Assembly: GCA_009928435.1 (NCBI GenBank) | Contig: JAABNQ010000010.1 | Span: 24,943 to 71,921 of the forward strand | DNA from: Bacillus sp. HF117_J1_D | GTDB lineage: Bacteria > Bacillota > Bacilli > Bacillales > Bacillaceae_C | Direction: 5' to 3' | Length of the DNA stretch: 46,979 bases | Part shown: one piece after another, positions 36,903 through 45,203 of the stretch | Position numbering within the stretch: position 1 is the stretch's first letter | How the letters are laid out: the number at the start of each line of letters is the position of its first letter | Program-made: the position numbers and the translations under genes | The notes under the pieces: generated by a model | The model's input: the letters and a program-made list of their open reading frames with translations, nothing else | Database searches by the model: none | Told to the model about the DNA's origin: nothing

Positions 36903-37352
36903 TTGTTATTGGGGAAAAAGCGTAAGCTGGGAAGGCAGATTGGTGAAATCTCACGAGGAGAAAAGCTAAAGCTGACAGAGAAAATCGAAGATAAGGATCT
37001 ATTGCTGTATCTTGGTTTGACAAATGACGCCAACCCGCTGTATATCCAGCATGACTATGCTTCCCAAACACCATATGAAAAGCCAATCGTACCATCGATT
37101 ATGTTGACTGGCATTATCATTTCAGCCGTTACAAAGTACTTGCCAGGTCCGGGCTCCAATATTCAAAAGCAGGAAATAGCGTTTCTGAAGCCGGTCTTTC
37201 ATTATGCTACAATCGAATTTTTGTTTGAGATCATGGATGTGAATGAACAGGATCGTTTGGTTACCATAAATGTACAAGGGACAGAAAGTGGAGAAACGGT
37301 CATAACAGGCACGCTGCTTGTGTCTCCGCCATATCCATCTGTAGAGACATAA
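36903..37352 (+). CDS. MaoC-like hotdog-fold dehydratase domain protein
   Basis: A 149-residue single-domain protein of the MaoC/(R)-hydratase type. The hydratase motif is seen as GLTNDANPLYIQHDYA (D and H as catalytic pair), followed by PIVPSIMLTGIIISAV. It would hydrate or dehydrate an acyl-CoA or acyl-ACP, but the substrate is unknown. TTG 36903 lies 8 nt from GGGGG; GTG 36894 overlaps that site. In several Bacillus genomes I know a MaoC-like gene follows mdh. Here no phoP-phoR genes come after it. Confidence 0.82.
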   Translation: MLLGKKRKLGRQIGEISRGEKLKLTEKIEDKDLLLYLGLTNDANPLYIQHDYASQTPYEKPIVPSIMLTGIIISAVTKYLPGPGSNIQKQEIAFLKPVFHYATIEFLFEIMDVNEQDRLVTINVQGTESGETVITGTLLVSPPYPSVET

Positions 37353-37371
37353 CAAATCATGAGTAAAAGCG

Positions 37372-37392
37372 CAGGCAAGAGCCTGTTTTTTT
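37372..37392 (+). terminator. terminator after MaoC-like gene
   Basis: CAGGC (37372-37376) pairs with GCCTG (37381-37385) around AAGA, followed by seven T. Confidence 0.75.
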
Positions 37393-37471
37393 ATTTCTGT
37401 GAAATGAAACCTTTTTTCTGTTGCAGCGTAATACAATAGTATGAAGAGAAAAAGAGAAAGGAACGTGGGGA

Positions 37472-38428
37472 ATGAGTTTAAAAAGGGTATACGCAGCAGT
37501 AGGCATTATCATTGCAGGACTTTTGCTCATTGTCGCGCTATTTACTTCCTGGTATACGCTTGATGAATCGGACCAGGCGGTGATTTTGACGTTCGGCAAA
37601 GCTGAAGATACGGTAACGGATCCGGGGTTGCATTTCAAGCTTCCTTGGCCAGTGCAGCGAGTTGAGAAGCTTGCAAGAGAGACTAAGAGTCTGCAGTTTG
37701 GTTTCAAAAGTTCGGAAGGAAAAAAAGAATTGTCTGATGAAACAAAAATGATTACGGGAGACGAGAATATCGTTTTTGCTGACCTTGTGGTCCAATGGAA
37801 GATAACAGATCCAAAGAAATATTTATTTCATGCGGACAATCCCGAAGAGGTGTTGTATGACGCGACATCCGCATCCTTAAGGAGTATTATTGGAAGTTCG
37901 AAAATTGATGATGCCCTCACTTCTGGAAAAGCCGAGATTGAAGGTAATGTTAGAGACCTTTTAACTAATCTCATGGAAAAATACGATGTCGGCATTTCTA
38001 TTTTGGCTGTTAAACTCAAAGATGTAGAGCTTCCCAATAAAGAAGTCCGAAGCGCTTTTACAGCAGTGACGGATGCTAGGGAAACGATGAATACTAAAAT
38101 GAACGAAGCGAAAAAATATGAGAATCAACGGATAAATGAAGCAAAAGGAGAAAGGGATGCTATTATCTCCAAAGCGAAAGGGGAAAAAGCCGCAAGGCTG
38201 GAAACAGCACGTGGGGATGTGGCGGTCTTCAATAAGCTATATAAAGAGTATAAGAGCAACCCCGAAGTGACAAGGGAACGTCTAACAATTGAGACGCTGG
38301 AGCAAGTGCTCCCAGGAGCGGAGATTTACATTATGAATGATGAAGGTAATACGTTAAAATACTTCCCAATCCGGCCAATGGAAAAAGAAGAGCCGAAGCC
38401 TGCGGAGAAGACGGAGGGGGATGAGTAG
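37472..38428 (+). CDS. hflK: HflK-like SPFH/band 7 membrane protein
   Basis: A 318-residue protein with one N-terminal transmembrane helix (about 8-27) followed by an SPFH (band 7) domain with YTLDESDQAVILTFGKA and GLHFKLPWPVQRV, a charged helical region (about 205-260, EAKGERDAIISKAKGEKAARLE) and an acidic tail. HflK pairs with HflC to form a membrane cage that restrains the FtsH protease in E. coli. ATG 37472 is preceded by GTGGGGA. The next gene, hflC, starts right after its stop, so the pair is an operon. The pair is absent from B. subtilis 168 as far as I recall but present in other bacilli. Confidence 0.9.
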   Translation: MSLKRVYAAVGIIIAGLLLIVALFTSWYTLDESDQAVILTFGKAEDTVTDPGLHFKLPWPVQRVEKLARETKSLQFGFKSSEGKKELSDETKMITGDENIVFADLVVQWKITDPKKYLFHADNPEEVLYDATSASLRSIIGSSKIDDALTSGKAEIEGNVRDLLTNLMEKYDVGISILAVKLKDVELPNKEVRSAFTAVTDARETMNTKMNEAKKYENQRINEAKGERDAIISKAKGEKAARLETARGDVAVFNKLYKEYKSNPEVTRERLTIETLEQVLPGAEIYIMNDEGNTLKYFPIRPMEKEEPKPAEKTEGDE

Positions 38429-39361
38429 ATGGATAAGAAAGTAGTTGACTTCGGTTCACGTAAGGCTACCGAACTGGAGTGGAGGAAATATACAAAGCTT
38501 GGTCTGTTATTGATTATTCTAGTTGCACTTCTCATGATTTTTCTTTCCAGCCTATTTATTGTAAAAGAAGGGGAGTTCAAGGTTATTCGCCAGTTTGGTG
38601 AGGTAGTGCGCATCAAAACAGAACCTGGGCTTGCCATGAAAGTACCATTTATTCAAAGTGTTTCAACCCTTCCCAAATATCAAATGACGTACGATGTTTC
38701 ACAGGCGGAGATCAATACGAAAGATAAGAAGCGGATGATCATAGATAATTACGCGCTATGGAAAATCGTAGATCCAAAAAAGATGATATCCAATGCACGT
38801 TCAGTAGAAAATGCTGAATCAAGGATGGAGGAGTTTATTTATTCCGTTGTCAGGACGGAGCTGGGGCAACTGAACTATGATGAAATTATCAATGATGAAA
38901 AATCCTCCCGTGGAAGCCTGAATGATAGAGTGACGGAAAAAGTCAATGAATTGCTGTCCAAAGACGAATACGGAGTCGTTGTTACGGACGTTCGAATGAA
39001 GCGTACAGATCTTCCGAATGAGAACGAAAACTCGGTTTACACTCGGATGATTTCCGAACGTGAATCAACAGCCCAAGAATATTTGTCACGAGGAGACGCG
39101 GAAAAAAATAGGATCACTGCAAAAACGGACCAGAAAGTAAGGGAAATGCTTTCTAAAGCACAGGCTGATGCGGAAGTGATCCGCTCTGAAGGTGAAGGGC
39201 AGGCCGCCAAAATCTACAACGACTCTTTTTCAAAAGATCGTGAATTCTATCAGCTTTTCCGTACCTTGGAATCCTATAAAAAGACAATTGGCGAGGACAC
39301 CGTTATTGTTCTCCCTTCTGACTCTCCATATGCGAAGCTGCTGAAGGGATATACGAAATGA
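38429..39361 (+). CDS. hflC: HflC-like SPFH/band 7 membrane protein
   Basis: A 310-residue partner of HflK. One transmembrane helix (about 26-46) is followed by a band 7 domain (FIVKEGEFKVIRQFGEVVRI, EPGLAMKVPFIQSV), helical KAQADAEVIRSEGEGQAAKIY, and an HflC-type end (REFYQLFRTLESYKKTI). The ATG immediately follows the hflK stop (TAGATG), with GGAGGGGG about 12 nt upstream inside hflK, so translation is coupled. It should act with HflK on FtsH-mediated membrane protein quality control. A terminator follows 2 bp after the stop. Confidence 0.9.
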   Translation: MDKKVVDFGSRKATELEWRKYTKLGLLLIILVALLMIFLSSLFIVKEGEFKVIRQFGEVVRIKTEPGLAMKVPFIQSVSTLPKYQMTYDVSQAEINTKDKKRMIIDNYALWKIVDPKKMISNARSVENAESRMEEFIYSVVRTELGQLNYDEIINDEKSSRGSLNDRVTEKVNELLSKDEYGVVVTDVRMKRTDLPNENENSVYTRMISERESTAQEYLSRGDAEKNRITAKTDQKVREMLSKAQADAEVIRSEGEGQAAKIYNDSFSKDREFYQLFRTLESYKKTIGEDTVIVLPSDSPYAKLLKGYTK

Positions 39362-39363
39362 TG

Positions 39364-39400
39364 AAATGCCGGGGCAGAAGCACCCGGCATTTTGTTTTAA
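39364..39400 (+). terminator. terminator of hflKC
   Basis: AAATGCCGGG (39364-39373) pairs with CCCGGCATTT (39383-39392), followed by TGTTTTAA. Confidence 0.88.
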
Positions 39401-39410
39401 CTTTATTTAT

Positions 39411-39550
39411 TAGAAGTCTCTCACTTCTTTAAGTAGTGAGGTGAAAGCCTTCGGCGGATGCCACAGATTTTCAGTGGAAATTTATCTGCAGAGCTCGATA
39501 AATTCTGGGCGCAAATACGCCAAGGCGCATTTGATAGAAGGACTAAATGA
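39411..39550 (+). ncRNA. structured RNA resembling a HEARO/IscB omega-RNA, without an iscB gene
   Basis: About 140 bp between the hflKC terminator and the DUF4260 gene fold into a chain of stems. They are CTCACT/AGTGAG (39420-39425 with 39435-39440), GCC-TTC-GGC (39447-39455), CCAC/GTGG (39461-39464 with 39474-39477), AATTTATC/GATAAATT (39479-39486 with 39497-39504) and CAAAT.CGCC/GGCG.ATTTG (39112-equivalent arm at 39512-39521 with 39524-39533). The stretch GGTGAAAGCCTTCGGCGGAT between stems, and an ATGA at 39547-39550 just past the 3' side, recall the HEARO RNA family, which guides IscB nucleases. The match is from memory and not computed. No IscB gene is present. It could instead be a leader of the downstream gene. 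Confidence 0.45.
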
Positions 39551-39569
39551 TTTTCTGGAGAGATGAATA

Positions 39570-39917
39570 TTGAATAAGGTGCTTTTACATGTGGAAGGGC
39601 TCGTGGTTTTCGCTTTAAGTTTATGGCTTTATGGACATTACCATTTCAGTTGGATACTGTTTATTGTACTTTTATTTGCACCAGATCTTTCGATGTTTGG
39701 ATATATAGTCAATAACAAAGTCGGTGCGACCATATATAATGTATTCCATACATATACGGTAACAATCCTTGTTATTGTCTTTGGGGTGGTCTTTTCGGCC
39801 CCATTAGTCATGGCAATCGGTTTGATATGGACGGCTCATATTGGCATGGATAGGATGTTAGGTTATGGATTGAAATATCCTACTGAATTTAAAGACACTC
39901 ATTTAAACCGTGTATAA
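39570..39917 (+). CDS. DUF4260 family membrane protein
   Basis: A 115-residue membrane protein with about four hydrophobic segments. The APDLSMFGYIVNNKVGATIYNVFHTY motif and the C-terminal WTAHIGMDRMLGYGLKYPTEFKDTHL are characteristic of the DUF4260 family. TTG 39570 lies 7 nt from GGAGAG; a nearer ATG at 39563 is out of frame and stops after four codons. Function unknown. It is followed by a terminator, so it is a single-gene unit. Confidence 0.82.
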   Translation: MNKVLLHVEGLVVFALSLWLYGHYHFSWILFIVLLFAPDLSMFGYIVNNKVGATIYNVFHTYTVTILVIVFGVVFSAPLVMAIGLIWTAHIGMDRMLGYGLKYPTEFKDTHLNRV

Positions 39918-39921
39918 TTAT

Positions 39922-39948
39922 AGGCTTCTATCATGGAGTCTTTTTATT
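39922..39948 (+). terminator. terminator of DUF4260 gene
   Basis: AGGCTTC (39922-39928) pairs imperfectly with GAGTCT (39936-39941), followed by TTTTTATTTT. About 190 bp to polA follow with no further gene. Confidence 0.55.
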
Positions 39949-40062
39949 TTGTAAAAAGTGTAGCGATGAGAGTGTTCGTCAAAATCTGGTGGTGCCGCAA
40001 ATTTTTGGTAAATGCACCTTATATGCTCTCGAATTTTAGTCTTTCCGCTTTTTTCTCTTTTT

Positions 40063-40091
40063 TTCACATTCCCGAACACACATGCTAGAAT
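40063..40091 (+). promoter_or_regulatory. sigma-A promoter of polA
   Basis: TTCACA (40063-40068) and TAGAAT (40086-40091) are 17 bp apart, with TG before the -10. The polA start is about 49 bp downstream. Confidence 0.6.
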
Positions 40092-40139
40092 GAAAATATC
40101 AGACAGGCGGACGTTCTGCTTGCTTAGGAGGTATTTGGC

Positions 40140-42785
40140 TTGGGAAAAAATAGTAAGAAATTGATGCTCATTGACGGGAACAGTGTTGCCTATCGCGCTT
40201 TTTTTGCGTTGCCGCTGCTGCATAATGAAAAAGGCATTTATACAAATGCCGTTTATGGCTTTACCACGATGCTAATGAAGGTGCTGGAGGAAGAGAAGCC
40301 AACTCATATTCTGGTTGCATTTGATGCCGGAAAGACGACATTTCGCCACGAAACATACAAGGAGTATAAAGGCGGTCGTCAGAAAACACCGCCAGAGCTT
40401 TCTGAGCAGTTTCCATTTCTGAGAGAGCTGCTGGATGCCTACGGAATTAAACGGTATGAGCTTGAAAATTACGAGGCGGACGATATCATCGGAACGCTCG
40501 CAATCGAGGCGGAAAAGGACGGTTATGAAGTCAAAGTCATTTCTGGAGACAAAGATTTAACACAATTGACGAGCGATCACATAACAGTAGGGATTACAAG
40601 AAAAGGTATCACTGACATTGAAAGTTATACTCCAGAACATATTAAGGAAAAGTACGGTCTGACACCTGAACAAATCATTGACATGAAGGGATTGATGGGA
40701 GATCAGTCAGATAATATCCCTGGGGTACCTGGAGTGGGAGAGAAAACGGCCATCAAATTGTTGAAGGAATTCGGTACTTTAGAGAATCTGCTTGAATCCA
40801 TCGACAAGGTCAGTGGTCCCAAATTAAAAGAGCGCCTGGAGGAATTTAAGGAACAGGCTGTTATGAGTAAGGAACTCGCCACCATTTTAACGAAAGCTCC
40901 GATAGACATCAATATACCTAATTTAATATATGAAGGATACAATCCTACGGTTTTGAGAACTCTTTTCCAGGAGCTTGAGTTCAATTCCCTTCTTGGAAAG
41001 CTTGAAGGCGGCGAAGAGGAAAATGAAGATCAGCAGGAAAATATAGCCATTGAATTTCAAACGGCCGAGTCAATTGATGAAGAGCTTTTTGCTGATCATA
41101 CCGCACTATATGTGGAAATTATTGAAGATAATTATCATACGGGTCCCGTTGTCGGCTTTGGCCTGTCAAGTGAAAAAGGTAATTATTTTCTTTCGGCGGA
41201 GACTGCATGGCAATCGGAAGCTTTTAAAAAATGGGCGGAAGACGAAACGAAGAAAAAGCATGTTTTTGACGGAAAACGTTCGATTGTTTCTTTAAGGAGA
41301 CAGGGAATTGAATTAAAAGGGATCGACTTTGACCTGTTGTTGGTCTCATACTTGCTTAACCCATCTGAATCCACGACTGATTTTGCAGGTGTTGCACAGC
41401 GTCATAAATATATGAACGTACAAACAGACGAAGCGGTTTATGGGAAAGGAGCCAAGAGAAAAGTAGCTGAAGGAGAGGTTCTTGCTGAACATCTTGCCAA
41501 AAAGGCATTGGGCATTGCTTCTCTGTACAAGCCTTTGCTTGATGAGCTGGATAAAAATGAACTGCTTGATCTTTTCTATGACTTGGAGCTTCCGTTGTCG
41601 TTCATTCTAGCGGATATGGAGTATACAGGCGTCAAAGTGGATATTGATCGACTGGAGAACATGAAAGCTGAGATGGCCGAACGGCTATTTCAGATAGAAG
41701 AAAAAATATATGACCTGGCGGGGGAAAAGTTTAATATCAATTCGCCAAAACAGCTTGGTGTTATTTTATTCGACAAACTCGGCTTGCCAGTCATTAAGAA
41801 AACAAAAACAGGCTATTCTACTGCAGCGGATGTATTAGAAAAATTAGCGCCTGAGCATGAAGTGATCGAAGAAATCCTGAACTACAGACAGCTTGGAAAA
41901 TTGCAGTCAACTTATATAGAAGGTCTCCTGAAAGTAGTGCATAAGGATACCGATAAAGTGCATACCCGTTTTAACCAGGCGTTGACACAAACAGGGAGAT
42001 TGAGTTCAACGGATCCGAACCTACAAAATATCCCTATCCGCTTGGAAGAAGGGCGGAAAATTCGCCAGGCCTTCATCCCTTCGCAGGATGATTGGGTGAT
42101 TTTTGCTGCGGACTATTCGCAGATTGAGCTGAGGGTGCTTGCTCACATCGCGGAAGATGAAAAACTGATGGAAGCTTTTAGGGAAGATATGGATATCCAT
42201 ACAAAAACAGCAATGGATGTTTTTCATGTCAGCAAAGATGAAGTCACACCCAACATGAGGCGTCAGGCAAAAGCGGTTAACTTTGGGATTATCTATGGGA
42301 TTAGCGACTATGGTCTTTCACAAAACTTGGGGATCACTAGGAAAGAGGCTGGAACTTTTATTGATCGTTATTTGAAAAGTTACCCTAGTGTACGGAATTA
42401 CATGAAAGACATCGTGATGGAAGCTAAACAAAAAGGGTATGTATCAACGCTTCTTCACAGAAGAAGGTATATTCCGGAAATAACTAGCAGAAATTTTAAC
42501 ATCAGGAGCTTTGCAGAACGGACAGCCATGAACACTCCAATTCAGGGAAGTGCAGCTGATATTATAAAGAAAGCCATGATTGATATGTATCAAAGGCTAG
42601 AAGAAGAAGGATTAAGGACTAGCCTTTTACTTCAAGTACACGATGAATTAATTTTTGAGGCCCCTAAAGATGAAATTGAAAAGCTGAAAAAACTGGTTCC
42701 CGATGTGATGGAACATGCGATGGAGCTTAAGGTTCCTCTGAAAGTCGATTATTCATACGGTCCAACATGGTATGATGCAAAATAA
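40140..42785 (+). CDS. polA: DNA polymerase I
   Basis: An 881-residue repair polymerase. The N-terminal 5'-3' exonuclease (about 1-290) shows LMLIDGNSVAYRAFFA, VAFDAGKTTFRHE, YEADDIIGTLA and GLMGDQSDNIPGVPGVGEKTA. The middle 3'-5' exonuclease-like domain (about 300-460) has lost the DxE motif (YVEIIED), as in other Bacillus enzymes, so proofreading is not expected. The polymerase domain has TGRLSSTDPNLQNIP, DYSQIELRVLAHI, RRQAKAVNFGIIYGISDYGL and QVHDELIFE. Start TTG 40140 lies 7 nt from TAGGAGGT. It is the first gene of polA-mutM-ytaF-coaE, conserved in order with B. subtilis. Confidence 0.97.
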   Translation: MGKNSKKLMLIDGNSVAYRAFFALPLLHNEKGIYTNAVYGFTTMLMKVLEEEKPTHILVAFDAGKTTFRHETYKEYKGGRQKTPPELSEQFPFLRELLDAYGIKRYELENYEADDIIGTLAIEAEKDGYEVKVISGDKDLTQLTSDHITVGITRKGITDIESYTPEHIKEKYGLTPEQIIDMKGLMGDQSDNIPGVPGVGEKTAIKLLKEFGTLENLLESIDKVSGPKLKERLEEFKEQAVMSKELATILTKAPIDINIPNLIYEGYNPTVLRTLFQELEFNSLLGKLEGGEEENEDQQENIAIEFQTAESIDEELFADHTALYVEIIEDNYHTGPVVGFGLSSEKGNYFLSAETAWQSEAFKKWAEDETKKKHVFDGKRSIVSLRRQGIELKGIDFDLLLVSYLLNPSESTTDFAGVAQRHKYMNVQTDEAVYGKGAKRKVAEGEVLAEHLAKKALGIASLYKPLLDELDKNELLDLFYDLELPLSFILADMEYTGVKVDIDRLENMKAEMAERLFQIEEKIYDLAGEKFNINSPKQLGVILFDKLGLPVIKKTKTGYSTAADVLEKLAPEHEVIEEILNYRQLGKLQSTYIEGLLKVVHKDTDKVHTRFNQALTQTGRLSSTDPNLQNIPIRLEEGRKIRQAFIPSQDDWVIFAADYSQIELRVLAHIAEDEKLMEAFREDMDIHTKTAMDVFHVSKDEVTPNMRRQAKAVNFGIIYGISDYGLSQNLGITRKEAGTFIDRYLKSYPSVRNYMKDIVMEAKQKGYVSTLLHRRRYIPEITSRNFNIRSFAERTAMNTPIQGSAADIIKKAMIDMYQRLEEEGLRTSLLLQVHDELIFEAPKDEIEKLKKLVPDVMEHAMELKVPLKVDYSYGPTWYDAK

Positions 42786-42887
42786 AAAAGCGGAAGTGCC
42801 TGTCCGTCGCTAGACACAGAACAAATCCTTTCAGGAATACTTATAAATAAATCAATCAACAATGCTTGAACATCAGGGAGTGAGGAT

Positions 42888-43718
42888 ATGCCGGAGTTAC
42901 CGGAAGTTGAGAATGTGAGAAGGTCATTACTTCAATTGGTACAAGGGAAAACCATTCAAGGTGTTAAAGCCAGTTGGCCCAAAATCATTAAGCAACCCCT
43001 TGAGATCGAGCAATTTTATGATGCTTTAAAGGATCAGACTATCCATGATTTACAACGAAAAGGAAAGTTTCTCATTTTCATGTTGGACGATTATGCGCTT
43101 GTTTCACATTTGCGGATGGAAGGTCATTATAGTGTGAATCAAAATGGAGATCCGACAGATAAGCATACACATGTGACATTTGCATTTTCTGACGGAACCG
43201 AATTGCGTTATCGCGATGTTCGGAAATTCGGTACGATGCATCTATTCAAAAAGGGAGAAGAAGATAAAGAGCTGCCTTTAGCGAAACTTGGTCCAGAGCC
43301 GTTTTCTCCTTCCTTTTCAGCAGAATATCTTAAGTCGAAGTTTCAGAAAACGGAACGGATGATAAAGGCAGTGCTGCTTGATCAAACCATTGTCGCCGGG
43401 CTTGGAAATATATACGCAGATGAAGTTTTATTTAAAGCGAAAATACATCCGGAAAAGAAAGCCAAAACACTGAAGGAAAAAGAAATCGAGAAGCTAAGCC
43501 GAGAAATGGCACGAACATTAAAAGACTCTATCGCGGCAGGAGGAAGTTCAGTAAACACCTATATGGATTCAATGGGGTTGAGCGGAACATATCAGGAAAG
43601 GCTGAATGTTTACGGACGAAACGGCGAAGCTTGTGTGGATTGCGGGACCATTTTGGAAAAAACAAAAGTGGCGGGACGCGGGACACACTATTGTCCAACG
43701 TGTCAAAAGAATCCATGA
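42888..43718 (+). CDS. mutM: formamidopyrimidine-DNA glycosylase
   Basis: A 276-residue Fpg/MutM enzyme that removes 8-oxoguanine and formamidopyrimidines and cuts the abasic site. The N-terminal proline (P2) and E3 of MPELPEVENVRR are the catalytic residues. LRMEGHY and the helix-two-turn-helix VAGLGNIYADEVLF follow. The C-terminal zinc finger is complete (CVDCG ... HYCPTCQ). ATG 42888 has GGGAGTGAGG upstream. About 100 bp separate it from polA, with an AT-rich stretch but no clear terminator, so readthrough from polA is likely. Confidence 0.97.
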   Translation: MPELPEVENVRRSLLQLVQGKTIQGVKASWPKIIKQPLEIEQFYDALKDQTIHDLQRKGKFLIFMLDDYALVSHLRMEGHYSVNQNGDPTDKHTHVTFAFSDGTELRYRDVRKFGTMHLFKKGEEDKELPLAKLGPEPFSPSFSAEYLKSKFQKTERMIKAVLLDQTIVAGLGNIYADEVLFKAKIHPEKKAKTLKEKEIEKLSREMARTLKDSIAAGGSSVNTYMDSMGLSGTYQERLNVYGRNGEACVDCGTILEKTKVAGRGTHYCPTCQKNP

Positions 43719-43804
43719 TTATACGTTAAACTCAGCTTTTTAACCATCAGCAAGCATCCTTCATATAATAGTTTATCGCAATTTGAAGGGGAAGGAGCTT
43801 GCAG

Positions 43805-44437
43805 ATGGGCTATACATTTTCGCTTTTATTATTAACAATTGCCATCAGTCTTGACAGCTTTGGAGCCGGATTAGCATATGGATTGAGGAATATTAAGATT
43901 CCTCTTAAATCAATCATCATCATTGCATCCTGTACCGCTATATCACTTGGAACAGCTATGATCTTGGGACAGCTAATCCAAGGGTTGCTGTCTCCTACAG
44001 CCACTAACCGAATTGGCGGGGCGATTCTTATTATGATCGGTGGTTGGGTTATTTTTCAGTTTATCAGGTCTGAAAGAGAACAAGCAGGACAGCAGGAAAA
44101 AATTGAATTTAACTGGGAAATCAAATCGCTTGGAATTGTCATCCATATTTTAAAAAAGCCGACTAGAGCTGACTTCGATTCTTCAGGTACAGTCACAGGT
44201 ATCGAAGCATTCATGCTGGGGACTGCGCTATCTCTTGATGCTTTTGGAGTGGGGATTGGTGCCGCGATGCTCGGATTCAGTCCAGTCATCTTGTCCGGAG
44301 CTGCGGCTGTGATGGGCGGGTTGTTTTTATCTGGAGGTATTGCTTTTGGCGGATTATTTGCCCATATGCGTGTTATACAGAAATTTACTTTTTTTCCCGG
44401 AGTACTGTTAATTGTCATCGGACTATTAAAAATGTAA
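43805..44437 (+). CDS. ytaF: sporulation membrane protein YtaF (MntP-like)
   Basis: A 210-residue membrane protein with six hydrophobic helices arranged as two repeats. Each repeat begins with a motif of the type AISLDSFGAGLAYG or ALSLDAFGVGIGAAM, as in the MntP manganese exporter fold. YtaF is a predicted cation transporter expressed in sporulation in B. subtilis. ATG 43805 lies 7 nt from AAGGAG; the TTG two codons earlier is too close. It lies 18 bp upstream of coaE and is probably co-transcribed with it. Confidence 0.92.
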   Translation: MGYTFSLLLLTIAISLDSFGAGLAYGLRNIKIPLKSIIIIASCTAISLGTAMILGQLIQGLLSPTATNRIGGAILIMIGGWVIFQFIRSEREQAGQQEKIEFNWEIKSLGIVIHILKKPTRADFDSSGTVTGIEAFMLGTALSLDAFGVGIGAAMLGFSPVILSGAAAVMGGLFLSGGIAFGGLFAHMRVIQKFTFFPGVLLIVIGLLKM

Positions 44438-44455
44438 AACGAAAGAGGCTGGCAT

Positions 44456-45058
44456 ATGGCATTTATTGTAGGATTAACAGGAGGAATTGCAAGCGGTAAA
44501 AGCACTGTTTCCAAGCTTTTAGAGAAGCGGGGCTTTGCCATTGTTGACGCAGATATCGCAGCAAGAAAAGTTGTCGAGCCAGGAGAAAAAGCATATAGAG
44601 AAATTGTGGAGACGTTTGGCAGTGAGATCCAATTGGAAGATGGATCGCTTGATCGAGCTAGGTTGGGATCCATTGTTTTTCAAAATGAAGAGCAGCGAAA
44701 GATATTAAATAGCATCGTTCACCCTGCGGTTCGAAAAAAAATGAAGGATTGGCAAGCAGAAGCAGTCAAAGCCGGAAAATTGACCGTTATTCTTGACATT
44801 CCCTTACTGTATGAAAGTAAATTAACCCATCTTGTTGAAAAAACAATTGTTGTCTTTGTCAATAAAGAGACACAATTAAAAAGGCTGATGGAAAGAAATG
44901 CTCTGACGGAGGAAGAGGCGTTAGCAAGAATCGCTTCTCAAATGCCTTTGCAGGAAAAAGTAAAAATGGCGGACGATGTGATAGACAACAACGGGAGTAT
45001 GGAAGAAACAGAAAAGCAGCTGGAACAGCTGATTGAAAAATGGAAAATGAAACCTTGA
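44456..45058 (+). CDS. coaE: dephospho-CoA kinase
   Basis: A 200-residue P-loop kinase that phosphorylates dephospho-CoA, the last step of coenzyme A synthesis. The Walker A motif GGIASGKST (about 8-16), the DADIAARKVVEPG substrate loop and the DIPLLYES segment are typical. ATG 44456 has AAAGAGG upstream. A terminator overlaps its stop codon region, separating it from gapB. Confidence 0.96.
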   Translation: MAFIVGLTGGIASGKSTVSKLLEKRGFAIVDADIAARKVVEPGEKAYREIVETFGSEIQLEDGSLDRARLGSIVFQNEEQRKILNSIVHPAVRKKMKDWQAEAVKAGKLTVILDIPLLYESKLTHLVEKTIVVFVNKETQLKRLMERNALTEEEALARIASQMPLQEKVKMADDVIDNNGSMEETEKQLEQLIEKWKMKP

Positions 45059-45088
45059 ACGGGAGCGAATGGGCGCTTCCGTTTTTGG
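45058..45088 (+). terminator. terminator of coaE
   Basis: AACGGGAGCG (45058-45067) pairs with CGCTTCCGTT (45074-45083), with one G-U pair, and five T follow. It begins at the last base of the coaE stop codon. Confidence 0.85.
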
Positions 45089-45138
45089 TTATTTTAACAG
45101 TAAAAATTCATCATTTTGTAGTTTCTTTTTATCTTAAT

Positions 45139-45181
45139 TATGTTATACTATTTACGATCATATGAAATTAAGTATAACACT
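45139..45181 (+). promoter_or_regulatory. gapB promoter with two inverted CcpN-type operator boxes
   Basis: TATGTTATACT (45139-45149) fits the CcpN consensus TRTGHYATAYW at all 11 positions. An inverted second copy (45171-45181, AGTGTTATACT on the minus strand) fits at 10 of 11. The first box overlaps the probable -10 (TATACT, 45144-45149). CcpN represses gapB and pckA during glycolytic growth in B. subtilis, so gapB is very likely under the same control here. Confidence 0.65.
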
Positions 45182-45203
45182 ATATAGGGGGATCCCGGTT
45201 ATT

